Of a stretch of DNA of 56,426 nt, positions 23,443 to 41,514 are shown in pieces. How positions within the stretch are numbered: position 1 is the stretch's first letter; each line of letters begins with the position of its first letter. Made by a program: the position numbers and the translations under genes. A model generated the notes under the pieces. That model was not told the DNA's origin, did no database searches, and was given only the letters and a program-made list of their open reading frames with translations. The DNA lies in assembly GCA_030141605.1 (NCBI GenBank), contig JAQGDQ010001191.1:1-56426 (forward strand), read 5' to 3'. The stretch is from Tubiluchus corallicola (lineage: Eukaryota > Priapulida > Priapulimorpha > Priapulimorphida > Tubiluchidae).

Positions 23443-23604
23443 TGTTTCGCGTATCCCAACTTCTTCCGAGTAGTCCTGACAATCCCAGAGAAAAAACTCA
23501 TTGAAGCTTGCGATCGAATCGCTGATTTCTGCTATGCTCACTACAGGGGACCAATACGACAAATAAATGGTGCTGAAAGCAATGGAACAAACCACAGTCC
23601 CTAG
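23443..23604 (+). pseudogene. tat: TAT-B terminal exon
   Basis: 53 codons plus TAG, near-identical to 3728-3889 (YPNFFRVV for YPNYFRVV). Confidence 0.9.
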
Positions 23605-24498
23605 CAGCACTGACTTCAGAATATTACAGAACACAATGGTCATTGCTAGAGGTGACCAAATTCTGATATCAATGACTAGGAAGGGTTAGATATGAATCAC
23701 GGCTAACGTATCAAAGCAAAAGATACAAAAAATTAAAGTTCCAGGTCATTTGAGGATATTGAGTCGAATTATATGTCGTGTAGAACAGTATTCATAAACG
23801 TATACAGTTCTTCAAATGTTCTCCCATTTGAGACGCAGCGTGAATTATCGTTAAACTTATGATACACGAAAGCGTCCAGCGACTGGAAGTAAAAAAGACA
23901 GGTATCAATTGGTATCGATGGGAATCGATGATCGAGACCAAGGATTTTTATTGCGGATGCAGGACACTTTGGTGCATCATAGTCTTTAGCTGACTACAGA
24001 CTAGATGTAATAATGTAGCTGATTTAATACGTCAAATTGCTTTTAGATAGAAGACACAACTGGGTATAATTTATTAATTTCTTTACGAAGTTAATATGCC
24101 CAGTGTGCGTTTTAAGCTAATAACCTGTTTCATAAACATATAATTCTTATTTATCTTAGTTATGTATGTACATAAAACTGCAAATGGTGATTTTAAAATT
24201 AGTTTAATTATCATAGGCTTAAATATAACTGACATTTTGCAATATAATTATACAAAAAAGCTGTTTTGCTATTTGCAAGTGAATCTGTCTTGCCCCAGCA
24301 TTAGTCAAAAAATGCATAGTTTTAAAATTACGTGTAATAAATTTATGTGAATATTTCCTATAAGCAATAATTTTTTATTCTATGTTGAGTAGTGGTATAT
24401 GGTATGTAGAAGAGCTACATTACTAGTTTTAATACTAAAACAATGATTGCAAGTATTACTGTATTTATATATCTAGAAAAGCCTATACAAAACAAATT

Positions 24499-24715
24499 AA
24501 CTTACTGCGCAAGGATAATTAAAATACAAAAGCAATTTTACACAATGCTATTCCATAATAATATCGTAAAATATTGCTAATCGATCGCAAAATCAAGCCA
24601 TTGATTTGATTTTTGAAATGATTTAAATTTGCGGTATGTAAATTTGTGATTACTAATATTTTACGATATATGCAATTGCATTGTTGTATTTTTCTTATTT
24701 TTGCGCAGTAAGTTT
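24499..24715. mobile_element. Foldback element, copy B
   Basis: Palindrome as at 4912-5126 with a few substitutions. Confidence 0.8.
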
Positions 24716-24871
24716 CAGTTTAGTCTAAACCATAAATATTTTATATTGATTAGCATTACTGTAAAAAGTACGTAGGTAAAAGGAAACAGGTAACTGCAGA
24801 AAGGTGTCTTTTGAAGCAGAAAGCTAACCATTTGTTCCAACGTCTTGCTTAAAAAACCTTTTGTAAATATT

Positions 24872-25252
24872 TTTTAACAAAACAGTTTTTCAGCTCTCAG
24901 TTTAAAACCAACCTACTGTCTAGTTCTTGCTACTGTTTTTAACAAAACAGTTTTCCACTTGTCAGTCTAAAAACAACCTACTGTCTAATTCTTGCTACTG
25001 TTTTTAACAAAACAGTTTTCCACTTGTCAGTCTAAAAACAACCTACTGTCTAATTCTTGCTACTGTTTTTAACAAAACAGTTTTCCAGTTCTCAGTCTAA
25101 ACATAACCTACTGTCTAATTCTTGCTACTGTTTTTAACAAAACAGTTTTCCAGCTCTCAGTCTAAAACAACCTACCGTTTAATACTTGTTAGTGTTTTTT
25201 AAACAAACAGTATTCCAGCTTTCAGTCTAAAAACAACATACCGTCTAGTTAT
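24872..25252. repeat. 65/66-bp satellite, copy B (about 6 units)
   Basis: Same unit and same 3' end (AACATACCGTCTAGTTATTG) as copies A and C. Confidence 0.95.
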
Positions 25253-25895
25253 TGTTACATGTTTATGTTTTCTATGTTGTATTTTATTATAAAATTGCAA
25301 TATCACGCCACTAATGTAAAATGAGGTAATTCGCGATTTTTGAACTAAGACACCCAGCCCAGTTGCTGCATAATTTAGTCACTCATTATCTTATTGATGT
25401 CTAAGATTTCACTGGACCTCCTTTTACCTGCAAGAAACATAAAAAGGCAAAATAATTAGAGTACACATATGTTGTAAAAAGTTTGCATTTAATTAACCCG
25501 TCTTGTAAAAACATATTTTTAAATATAGGACAGTTTATTGTACAGTTATGTATTGTATAGTGTATACTTTTGTACTTAAAATTTAGCGACTAATACATTT
25601 ACTGCTATTGAACAAGGATAGAGACTTATCAATGACTCCAATCGGCCCAAATATCTCGTCTTGTATATCCCAAGTATTGTATCGTGATGACAAAAGTTAT
25701 GGCTGAAATCAGTAAACTTCGCGCGGGAAGCATCACCAAGTATGGTCAGAAACTGTATATGTACATTTACATTGAGTTAATGTATCGTCCTGTTAACCCT
25801 GTTTGTCCTATACGGAATGTATAGTTAACTGTACCTGCTTAGTGCACTATATTAGACTGTAAAATTGTTCCACTTACAATTCATTAGTATAGTCA

Positions 25896-26450
<555 letters not shown>

Positions 26451-27272
26451 AGATCAAGTCTGCAGATAAATACATAGTTTTGCAAACATCATTTTACTAG
26501 TAAAATATTGCTGAATATCATACGTTTCATATTCATAATTCCCTTTCCAACAATTTTTATTTTTATTTTTTTGAAACATAAGGCATTGCGATCTAGTGTG
26601 AAACTTTGACTGACTTTGCTTGGCCTTTCAAAGGAGAATGAGTCACATTAGGAATTGAAACTTGTTTGGTCTGTTCAAGAGTATATAATAATTAGGTGTA
26701 ACGTCAGGTAATAAAGTATTTTCATTCTGTAAGAGATTTACATACAGATAGTTATCACACAGTGAATTGCGCAAACCAGTTGGGCAAGAGGCATTTCAGT
26801 TTCAACAGGTTGCAAAGCAAGTTAGACCGAGTACCTCAAAGATATGGCATACAAGCGGACATATTTCTCAAGATAAATAGTCACTTTATTGGTCATTTTA
26901 TAAAACAAACCTAGAATTCATTTTTGAAACATTTCTGAGTGCCTACTACATTTTTTACAAAATATTGTTGGAATGTTTTAACAGTGTTGCACACTTGCTA
27001 AGTATTTGCAGTAACAAACAAACTCGAATAAAGTAGCATTCTAAATAATCAATCACACACAAAGTTTTTGACAAATATAGCGCGAAGACTTCGCCAACTA
27101 GTTATTTTTCGATTACTAAATTGGCATAATATTCACGTCACAAATGGAATGCGGCTTCCCTTCAAGTGTGGAACCTCCGGTCATGATGAAAGCATTACTG
27201 CAGCTCACAGCAGGTGTAGAACTTGAACAATCGCATGAAAACAAACATGAATGACGATTACCAAAAGGAACG

Positions 27273-27850
27273 TCACCCAGCAGCGTACAGTGTCTACAAA
27301 AGAAATGCTTTATGGTTCAATTCAAAATCATTTGAAATAGTGAAAAAGTTTGTTAGTGTTAATTTCGTCACCATAGTGGCTTTTTCTTTGTTCTTTTCAG
27401 GATTAAGTACATAACTAAATGAATTATTCCAACTTACACGTAATGCAAGTAAAAACGTAAATTGGTTTTTCCAAAAGTTAAAGAATGTAGCGAGGCAGCT
27501 TGCTTATTCGATTTTTCATTGTTCTTTATTATGTATTTAGTCTCAAAGGGCTACAAGCTTACTTAGAGCACCCAAGTTTTTAAAAAAAGGACCCGTCAGG
27601 TGGCTCTTCCGGCTATAACTGTAAAGGCACCCAGGTGACCCTCCGCGATTTTCCAATGGCTTAGCATTCTAGAATCTTTAGTACTACCCGCTCCTACATT
27701 TCATTGCAGCCAGACTTAAATCAAATTTACTTTTCTGCTTCTTCCGCAAATTTTGCTACCATTTTAAAACAGGCTTTTCATTCGCTACTTCCTTAGAATG
27801 TACAACTAATACTTTAACCACACACTACACGTTCATCATCGTACACTTAC
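27273..27850. other. No gene recognised
   Basis: Contains AGCTTACTTAGAGCACCC near 27551, similar to a segment near 29248 (dispersed short repeat). A 63-codon + frame at 27223-27414 has no known motif. Confidence 0.5.
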
Positions 27851-28036
27851 TTGAACAGTCCAAGAAAACTGTCCTGATCGTTAGAATCCATTTTGGTCAT
27901 AGCAATGGGTTGCGGGTCACCATTGCCTTCCGGCATACGGTAACAACTTGAGTTTTGCTGCATATAGATTTCCATGTAAAACTGGGAAAGATTGTTCACA
28001 GACTTCCTGAACGTGACTCTGGTGAAGTATAAATAA
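27851..28036 (-). CDS. Gene Y exon, unrecognised protein
   Basis: 186 bases between a TTACTACAG acceptor and GTAAGT donor, one open frame of 61 codons reading YLYFTRVTFRKSVNNLSQFY, then MEIYMQQNSSCYRMPEGNG and ending DSFLGLF. Its phase (one base in, two out) fits the exon at 28651, which ends with two bases. Balanced composition and good splice sites argue for a real exon. I do not recognise the family. Downstream exons were not found. Confidence 0.55.
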
Positions 28037-28650
28037 CTGTAGTAAATATGTGTGAAAAAAATTGGCGTGTCACATATTTGACATTAACTAGTTTCAATAT
28101 TTCGATGAAAGACTAATGTATGTTTACAACAGCTTATTTTAGTTTTAAGGAGAGCATCTATAGAAAGAAAATTGGCATTTTTATTGTTTCTCAAAATTAA
28201 AATATATGATTTTAGAAAACATTCTTCTTTGATAAAATAAGCCTTCTCACAATTTGGACAAGTTGCATCTACTAGAAATATTTATTAGAGTCACCAACGT
28301 ACTGTGTAATAATACCTTTTATGGAACTTAGTGTACGAAGTATAGTGGACCAACAAATTATAACAGTAGTCCAATATGCTCGAAAATGGTCTATTATACA
28401 CGCACTTTAGGTTTTGTTGGGTCACTAATAAGTTCTTGAGGTTTTGTTCTTTCTTCAAAAAAGAATTAGTTAACTAAGAAGTTCGGTAATTGGGCTTTCT
28501 CAGAAATAAGTTTTCAGAAACTTAATTGCCATCTAGTTTCAAACATTTGATAAATCAGTTGTGCCGAAACTATTAAAGTTACGCTATTGAACAACCTCTT
28601 TTTCTATTCGTCGACTATTAGATCAAAGAAAATTCAAAATGATTGTGTAC

Positions 28651-28875
28651 CTCTGTGCGTATTTGATGCCCTGATAAGTAAAGCAGCTTTGGTCCGACAA
28701 ATCATCAGCATTGCTGATGTCATCCAAAATGGTGATGAAATTTCTTGGATCTGGAATCAATTCACTTCTCGAATCAATTCATGTAAATGTTCCTTTTGTT
28801 GAGCGGCAACACTGTCAATGTTTTTACCTCCAATTTTGCCTTCAAAAAGGTGAAATTGGTTGAACCGTGCCACTA
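28651..28875 (-). CDS. Gene Y upstream exon(s), unrecognised protein
   Basis: The part 28651-28750 reads PRNFITILDDISNADDLSDQ then SCFTYQGIKYAQ and ends at a GAG|GTACAC donor in phase with 27851-28036. Upstream, 28829-28875 reads VARFNQFHLFEGKIG. Two readings fit. (1) A 78-base intron, GTAAAA...TTCCAG (28751-28828), joins the parts in phase. (2) One exon 28651-28875, including IDSVAAQQKEHLHELIREVN, has a one-base deletion near 28757. In case 2 the gene is broken. Confidence 0.5.
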
Positions 28876-30250
28876 CTATATAAAAATAGGTTTTTTATTA
28901 GATTGTTTTTTATTACTGCGTTGACATTTTTTAATATGCCAAAAAGTTTAGCCACCAATAGTTTCTTTTATTAATATCTAAACTTATTAAGAAAACGGAA
29001 AAAATAAATGAATAAGGAAGTACATTACACAAACGTTTCTACAATCAAGTGTGCATAACAAAACTGCAAAAATGGCTGGTAATTCTAAGAAAAATAATAA
29101 AAGTTGGTGTCATAAAAAGTTAAATTGATAATAAAGATAAAAATAGCACGTCATTTTTTATAATCTCTCGGTTGAGCAATTAATCGTTGTTGCAATTTGT
29201 TTGGGTATTGACATGGAAATGAGCGCTGGTTGTCTGTGGGGGGTACAAGCTTATTAAAGGCACCCGAGTTTTTTAAACCTGGAAATTTCAACTCTGTCTC
29301 GTTACGGGTCGCGCAGAATCAACGAACAGGAATACAGAAACAATAAGCCCTTACATCAGTGTGATCTCCATTTACACCATCAAAATTAAGAAGTTAGAGT
29401 TCAAGAAAAAATTATTGCACTTTTGCAAAAAACAATTTTTCTTGCTAGAAAATTGGATTGACGTCAGCAATGCAAAAGAAATTACAACATTATTACCTGG
29501 AAATCCAATAACTAAATAAAAGAACGCACCAAATACTCAAATTATTCCATTTTGTGTTAAAAAGCGAGTGTGTTAAAGGTGTGCACATTCTTTTACAGTA
29601 TATATGAAAACGACCTTGGTAGACAAATGAAAGAAAAAGTTTAGAATCATATATAAATGTTAGTAATGAATTGATTTTTGTTAACTGGTCGTGTACAATT
29701 CTGCAAAAAATACTTTATAAACTTTTCAAGTGAAGACAAAACAAAAACACTTACCAAAAATACACAATGCGCACAATAAAAAAGCAACCGTAACGGCAAT
29801 ATTACACATTTCAAGTTTTCAACGGACTTGTTCGTGAGACAACTGTTCATTCGTAATATACAATGCAAATGCCGTCTGCATACACATTTATAATTTCATG
29901 GGTATCGACACTATGTGTAATATAAATTATGTCGTGTTAACTATGGGTATTAGCAACACTGTGCAGCCAACTTGTTTCTAGGAAACGAGGTTTGGCGAAT
30001 GCTATAAATCACATTATGAATAAATTTTTTATCTGTATTCCGTGTGTAATAAAGAGTTATTGCACATTATTATACATAACAATTGGATACTGTCAGAATA
30101 CAAACACGGGCGGCAGAAAGAAGAAAAGAAAGAAAAACAGCAAAAAAACGGATAATTAAGAAAACAAAAAGAAGAGGAATGGAAGAAAAAGAAATCAGAT
30201 GGAAAAACAAAAAACGAAGGATGAAATGAAAACAGAAGAATGGAATGGGT
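28876..30250. other. No gene confirmed
   Basis: AT-rich. A 38-codon - strand frame ending in a GTAAGT donor (about 29755-29868) could be a first exon of gene Y, but its end phase does not fit the next exon found. Confidence 0.4.
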
Positions 30251-30251
30251 G

Positions 30252-30813
30252 TGCAAAACTTCCCCTGACCTGCAGTTTCATGTCACTACGCTAGTGCTAT
30301 TCTTCTATAGCAAGTGCATTCTGAAACCCGACGAATCTAAACTAGAATAGTCAATAAATTACTACGACGACTGCTGATGTTACTTCTACTACTAGTACTA
30401 CGACTACTACTACTACTACTTTTACTACTACTACTACGACGACTACTACTACTGCTACTACCACAACCACTACAACTACTGCTATAGCTACTACTACTAC
30501 TACTACTGCTATAGCTACTGCTACTACTACTACTACTACTACTACTGCTACTGCTACTGCTGCAATGCTGCTGCTGCTACTGCTACTGCTACTACTACTA
30601 CTACTACAACTACTACTACTGCTATTGCTACTGCTGCTGCTGCTGCTGCTACTGCTACTGCTACTGCTACTGCTACTGCTACTGCTACTGCTACTGCTAC
30701 TGCTACTGCTACTACTGCTGCTGCTGCTGCTGCTACTGCTACTGCTACTGCTACTGCTACTGCTACTGCTACTGCTACTGCTGCTACTGCTACTGCTACT
30801 GCTACTGCTACTG

Positions 30814-30850
<37 letters not shown>

Positions 30851-31043
30851 AACTAATACTACTGCTATTGCTGCTGCTACTGCTACTGCTACTGCTACTG
30901 CTACTGCTACTGCTACTGCTACTGCTACTGCTACTACTACTACTACTACTACTACTCTCTCTCTCTCTCTCTCTCTACTCTAGTGTAGTGTAGTGTAGTG
31001 TACTCTACTGCTACTCTGCTCTGCTACTACTACTACTACTACT
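30252..31043. repeat. CTA/CTG trinucleotide repeat, locus D, with shared leader
   Basis: Leader 30252-30390 (CCCTGACCTGCAGTTTC...ACTAGAATAGTCAATAAATT) is shared with 41720-41860. Then about 570 bases of CTA/CTG units, a (CT)n block at 30957-30977 and GTGTA repeats. Confidence 0.95.
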
Positions 31044-31045
31044 AG

Positions 31046-31916
31046 TAAATTAAGAGAAGGCTGCTTATTAGGATACATAGATAAACTTTCTTTTAGTAAC
31101 AAGTCTCAGTTATTTGTAGCTCTGGTCAAACTGCTGAAATTATTAAAATTAGTTTTGTGGCCATAGGCACAAATATGTTTATAACTGCTAGAGTGATGAG
31201 GACTTTTCGACTTTTTAATTTCTTTGCCAGTTCTAGACGAAAAGTTGACATAATCATAAGAATGATATTCATAATTCAGCATCTTGACAAAAGCACAAAT
31301 AAATGGGTCCTATTAAAAACAGAAAGTTGAACTATGTGCTGTGATAATTCTTCTCTTGATGTGTAAACTAGTTTAACATGATTCGTACTTTTCAGCTATT
31401 TTCCGATTTTCGTAAAAACTACATCAAAGTAAATTAATCTTTTTCTATTTAACATGTATTCCTTTTCAGTGCCTGCATTAAAGCATTGACGGTTACTGCA
31501 GTGGCGCGCTCTACTGTTGACGACGTTAATTTCTTGTATAAGTTGAACCTAGCAATTTTCTTCAAGGGTTTTAAAGGTTTCAACATTTTTCGAATGAGTT
31601 TTCTAAACTCTAAAAAATAAACTGGTTTTTGGAAATGATTTTGCAAAATCAAATAATGCTTCAATTTAAAAGTCATTAGAACAAAAATGTTTTAAGTAGA
31701 TGAAAAATCTCTTTATTATAAATGTCGGTCAAAAACAAAACAAATATTCCATAAAAATTAAAAAATTGTAAGAATAATCGACTTTATTTTCAAGTTCGAT
31801 AACTGTGTAGGACTTAGTAAAGAAATAACCAAGGTATATTAATTTTATATTATTTACAAATAAATACAACAATTATGCATAATAAAATAAATGAAAAATT
31901 TATATAAATATCTTAC
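31046..31916. other. No gene recognised
   Basis: AT-rich. A 75-codon - strand frame at 31449-31676, rich in Lys/Leu, lacks convincing splice context. Confidence 0.45.
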
Positions 31917-32164
31917 GTCTATGGTCTCCATTCACTTATGTCTCTGGTCTACATTCATTTATGTCTATGGTCTACATTCATTTATGTCTATGGTCTACAT
32001 TCGTTTATGTCTATGGTTTACATTCGTTTATGTCTATGGTCTACATTCATTTATGTCTATGGTCTACATTCGTCTATGTCTATGGTCTACATTCGTTTAT
32101 GTCTATTTTCTACATTCATTTATGTCTATGGTCTACATTCATTTATGTCTATGGTCTACATTCA
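31917..32164. repeat. 23-bp minisatellite abutting the gene X stop codon
   Basis: About 11 units of TATGTCTATGGTCTACATT plus CATT. Because 23 is not a multiple of 3, all three + frames stay open. In gene X sense it is the very start of the 3' UTR. Confidence 0.95.
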
Positions 32165-37161
<4,997 letters not shown>

Positions 37162-37937
37162 CTGTTGAAAAAAAGATTTAAACTCACATAAGCTAATGAA
37201 AATTAAGCAACTTTAGAATGGTCATTTTTTCGATTTAATACCTATAGGTAATTTGCTTTCTAATATATCATATTTGCATATTATATAAGACGAGTTGTTT
37301 GACGAAAGTTTGCGAAAAACATACATAAATAAAATTTTCAAATGTATCAATAGATGTTCAGCTAATACATCAATTCAGCATTATTATTTAACTTACTATG
37401 ATATTTCATATCCTAGCAAATGAAATATTAAAACTAAAGAACAACAAAAGTTTCGACAGAATATTTTGAAATGATGCTCAACTTCGAGCTGTCATGATAT
37501 TTATAGGCACCCCATGGGTATTTTTGAACAAATCGCTGTAATATCGGTAAATTCCCTTGTAATGCGTCAAGCGATGCAATGCACGCGTACTTTGGGAATT
37601 CCACATGTATGTAGTGCTGTACATACGTAATAACTTTCTCGGAATAACAAGTTAACAATTTGTCGTATTAGAACTATAACAGGAAAGCGGAAGTACTGTG
37701 ACGTACGCCGGAAATTGTGTGATAATTTGAGGCCCATCACGTGAATCGTACGTGATAGTGCTTCAGAACTCCTTTCCGTGTTTTGTGTTACAATTATTTT
37801 AAGTTTTGTGAAGCTTATAATGCTTCCCTATTCTTGTCAATGGATGTCACCGCTTTGAGCACAACTGGGGCCTATTTCAGAAGGGGAGTGGGGATACTTC
37901 CCAGGGGCCTCACCCTCCAGGGGGGCCTCGCGCCGAG
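37162..37937. other. Upstream of gene X; first exon not located
   Basis: A 75-codon - strand frame at 37434-37660 (HVEFPKYACIASLDALQGNL) lacks an ATG and a good donor. A GC-rich patch at 37866-37935 precedes copy C. Confidence 0.4.
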
Positions 37938-38750
37938 GTAGCACACTAAACTCACGGTAGTTACAGTAATCTTTTTAAAAACAAGCACTGTATGGAGTAG
38001 ACAATATTCCGTATTATTTTGCTTAATTTGCAAAACCGTAAGTATTGCTGTTTTCGTATGTCACTCAGCTGAAATATTCACCAATTGGTACAGTTCTTCA
38101 GCACAATTTTTTTACGGTCGATAAAGACAGGTATCAATGGGTTTCGATGGGTATCGATGATCGAGACCAAAGATTTTTATAGCGGACGCTGGACACTTTG
38201 GTGCATCATAGTCTTTAGCTTTACAGACTAGATGTAATAAAGTTGCTGATTTAATACATCAAATTGCTTTTAGATAGAAGACACAACTGGGTATAATTTT
38301 TTTAATTTCTTTATGAAGTTAATATGCCCAGCGTGCGTTTTAAGCTAATAACACGTTTAATAAACATATAATTGTTATTTATCTTAGTTATGTATGTACA
38401 TAAAACTGCAAATGATGATTTTAAAATAAGTTTTAATTATCATAGGCTTAAATATAACTGACGTTTTGCAATATGATTATAGAAAAAAGCTGCTTTGCTA
38501 TTTGCAAGTGAATCTGTCTTGCCCCAGCATTAGTCACAAAATGCAAAGTTTTAAAATTACGTCTAATAATCTTCTGTGAAAATTTTGCTATAAGCAATAA
38601 TTTTTTATTCTATGTTGAACAGTAGTATACGGTATGTAGAAGAGTGCACAGAACCATATAGAACAGCTACATTACTAGTTTGAATACTAAAACAATGATT
38701 GCAAGTATTACTGTATTTATTTATCTAGAAAAGCCTATACAAAACAAATT

Positions 38751-38965
38751 AACTTACTGCGCAAGGATAATTAAAATACAAAAGCAATTTTACACAATGC
38801 AATTCCATATAATGTCGTAAAATATTACTAATCGATCGCAAAATCAAGCCGTTGATTTGATTTTTGAAATGACTTGAATTTGAGGTATGTAAATTTGTGA
38901 TTACTAATATTTTACGATATATGCAATTGCATTGTTGTATTTTTCTTATCCTTGCGCAGTAAGTT
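38751..38965. mobile_element. Foldback element, copy C
   Basis: Same palindrome as 4912-5126. Confidence 0.8.
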
Positions 38966-39112
38966 TCAGTTTAGTCTTAACCAGAAATATTTTATATTGA
39001 TTAGCATTACTGTATAAAGTACGTAGGTAAAAGGAAACAGGTAACTGCAGAAAGATGACTTTTGAAGCAGAAAGCTAACCATTTGTTCCAACGTCTTGCT
39101 TAAAAAACCTTT

Positions 39113-40878
39113 TGGAAATATTTTTTAACAAAACAGTTTTCCAGCTCTCAATCTAAAAATAACCTACTGTCTAGTTCTTGCTACTGTTTTTAACAAAACA
39201 GTTTTCCAGCTCTCTGTCTAAAAACAACCTACTGTCTAATTCTTGCTACTGTTTTTAACAAAACAGTTTTCCAGCTCTCAGTCTAAAAACAACCTACCGT
39301 CTAGTTCTTGCTACTGTTTTTTAACAAAACAGTTTTCCAGCTCTCAGTCTAAAAACAACCTACTGTCTAGTTCTTGCTACTATTTTTTAACAAAACAGTT
39401 TTCCAGCTCTCAGTCTAAAAACAACCTACTGTCTAGTTCTTGCTACTGTTTTTTAACAAAACAGTTTTCCAGCTCTCAGTCTGAAAACAGCCTACTGTCT
39501 AGTTCTTGCTACTGTTTTTTAACAAAACAGTTTTCCAGTTCTCAGTCTAAACATAACCTACTGTCTAGATCTTGCTACTGTTTTTTAACAAAACAGTTTT
39601 CCAGCTCTCAGTCTAAACATAACCTACTGTCTAGTTCTTGCTACTGTTTTTAACAAAACAGCTTTTCAGCACTTAGTCTAAAACAACAGACCGTATAATT
39701 CTTGCTACTGTTTTTTAAAAAAACAGTTATTCAGCTCTCAGTCTAAAAGCAACCTACCGTCTAGTTCTTGCTACTGTTTTTTAACAAAACAGTTTTCCAG
39801 CTCTCAATCTAAAAATAACCTACTGTCTAGTTCTTGCTACTGTTTTTAACAAAACAGTTTTCCAGCTCTCTGTCTAAAAACAACCTACTGTCTAATTCTT
39901 GCTACTGTTTTTAACAAAACAGTTTTCCAGCTCTCAGTCTAAAAACAACCTACCGTCTAGTTCTTGCTACTGTTTTTTAACAAAACAGTTTTCCAGCTCT
40001 CAGTCTAAAAACAACCTACTGCCTAGTTCTTGCTACTGTTTTTTAACAAAACAGTTTTCCAGCTCTCAGTCTGAAAACAGCCTACTGTCTAGTTCTTGCT
40101 ACTGTTTTTTAACAAAACAGTTTTCCAGCTCTCAGTCTAAACATAACCTACTGTCTAGTTCTTGCTACTGTTTTTTAACAAAACAGTTTTCCAGCTCTCA
40201 GTCTAAACATAACCTACTGTCTAGTTCTTGCTACTGTTTTTAACAAAACAGCTTTTCAGCTCTCAGTCTAAAACAACAGACCGTATAATTCTTGCTACTG
40301 TTTTTTAAAAAAACAGTTATTCAGCTCTCAGTCTAAAAGCAACCTACCGTCTAGTTCTTGCTACTGTTTTTTAACAAAACAGTTTTCCAGCTCTCAGTCT
40401 AAAAACAACCTACTGTCTAGTTCTTGCTACTGTTTTTTAACAAAACAGTTTTCCAGCTCTCAGTCTGAAAACAGCCTACTGTCTAGTTCTTGCTACTGTT
40501 TTTTAACAAAACAGTTTTCCAGCTCTCAGTCTAAACATAACCTACTGTCTAGTTCTTGCTACTGTTTTTTAACAAAACAGTTTTCCAGCTCTCAGTCTAA
40601 ACATAACCTACTGTCTAGTTCTTGCTACTGTTTTTAACAAAACAGTTTTCCAGCTCTCAGTCTAAAAACAACCTACCGTCTAGTTCTTGCTACTGTTTTT
40701 TAACAAAACAGTTTTCCAGCTCTCGGCCTAAAAATAACCTTCTGTCTAGTTCTTGCTACTGTTTTTAACAAAACAGTTTTCCAGCTCTCAGTCTAAACAT
40801 AACCTACTGTCTAGTTCTTGCTACTGTTTTTTAACAAAACAGTTTTCCAGCTCTCAGTCTAAAAACAACATACCGTCT
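39113..40878. repeat. 65/66-bp satellite, copy C, about 27 units with higher-order structure
   Basis: Units mostly 66 bp. A block of about ten units starting with the variant TCTCAATCTAAAAATAACC (39145) recurs at 39804, and the variant AACAGACCGTATAATTC at 39688 recurs at 40278, so whole blocks of 9-10 units were duplicated. Confidence 0.95.
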
Positions 40879-41514
40879 AGTTATTGTTACATGTTTATGT
40901 TTTCTATGTTGTATTTTATTATAAAATTGCAATATCACGTCACTAATGTAAAATGAGGTAATTCGCGATTTTTGAACTAAGACACCCAGCCCAGTTGCTG
41001 CATAATTTAGTCACTCATTATCTTATTGATGTCTAAGATTTCACTGGACCTCCTTTTACCTGCAAGAAACATAAAAAGGCAAAATAATTAGAGTACACAT
41101 ATGTTGTAAAAAGTTTGCATTTAATTAACCCGTCTTGTAAAAACATATTTTTAAATATAGGACAGTTTATTGTACAGTTATGTATTGTATAGTGTATACT
41201 TTTGTACTTAAAATTTAGCGACTAAAACATTTACTGCTATTGAACAAGGATAGAGACTTATCAATGACTCCAATCGGCCCAAATATCTCGTCTTGTATAT
41301 CCCAAGTATTGTATCGTGATGACAAAAGTTATGGTTGAAATCAGTAAACTACGCGCGCGAAGCACCACCAAGTATGGTCAGAAACTGTATATGTACATTT
41401 ACACTGAGTTAATGTATCGTCCTGTTAACCCTGTTTGTCCTATATGGAATATGCTGTAGCTGCTTAGTGCACTATATTAGACTGTAAAATTGTTCCTCTT
41501 ACAATTCATTAGTA

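Larger units (their letters stand above)
11749..23604 (+). pseudogene. tat: Tyrosine aminotransferase copy B (degenerate, internally deleted)
   Basis: Exons 11749-11799, 19488-19646, 21189-21376, 21635-21717, 22782-22880 and 23443-23604 encode successive TAT segments, including [15 protein letters not shown] and SCGGLTKR (PLP-lysine motif). Lesions: one base is missing near 21197, where the frame jumps from PEN to [10 protein letters not shown]; no GT donor follows ADEIYAH at 21376; the three exons between SCGGLTKR and VSIDMIRF (those at 1-27, 811-939 and 2181-2264 in copy A) are absent; the poly(A) hexamer reads AATAAT. The 7.7-kb intron after 11799 contains an inverted copy of the next exon and a LINE. 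I found no exons for the N-terminus. Either a dead duplicate or, for the single-base lesions, an assembly error; the missing exons are hard to explain that way. Confidence 0.85.

Noticed and set aside
29755-29868. Possible gene Y first exon (MHCILRMNSCLTNKSVENLK...)
   Set aside because: It has a GTAAGT donor but ends in phase 0, which does not fit the next exon (needs one base); no supporting homology.
37434-37660. 75-codon - strand frame upstream of gene X
   Set aside because: No ATG at its start and no good donor leading to the exon at 37161 in the right phase.
39243-40956. Repeat protein FLTKQFSSSQSKNNLLSSSC
   Set aside because: The 66-bp satellite is a multiple of three, so one frame stays open; 64/65-bp units break it, and copies A and B have no comparable frame.
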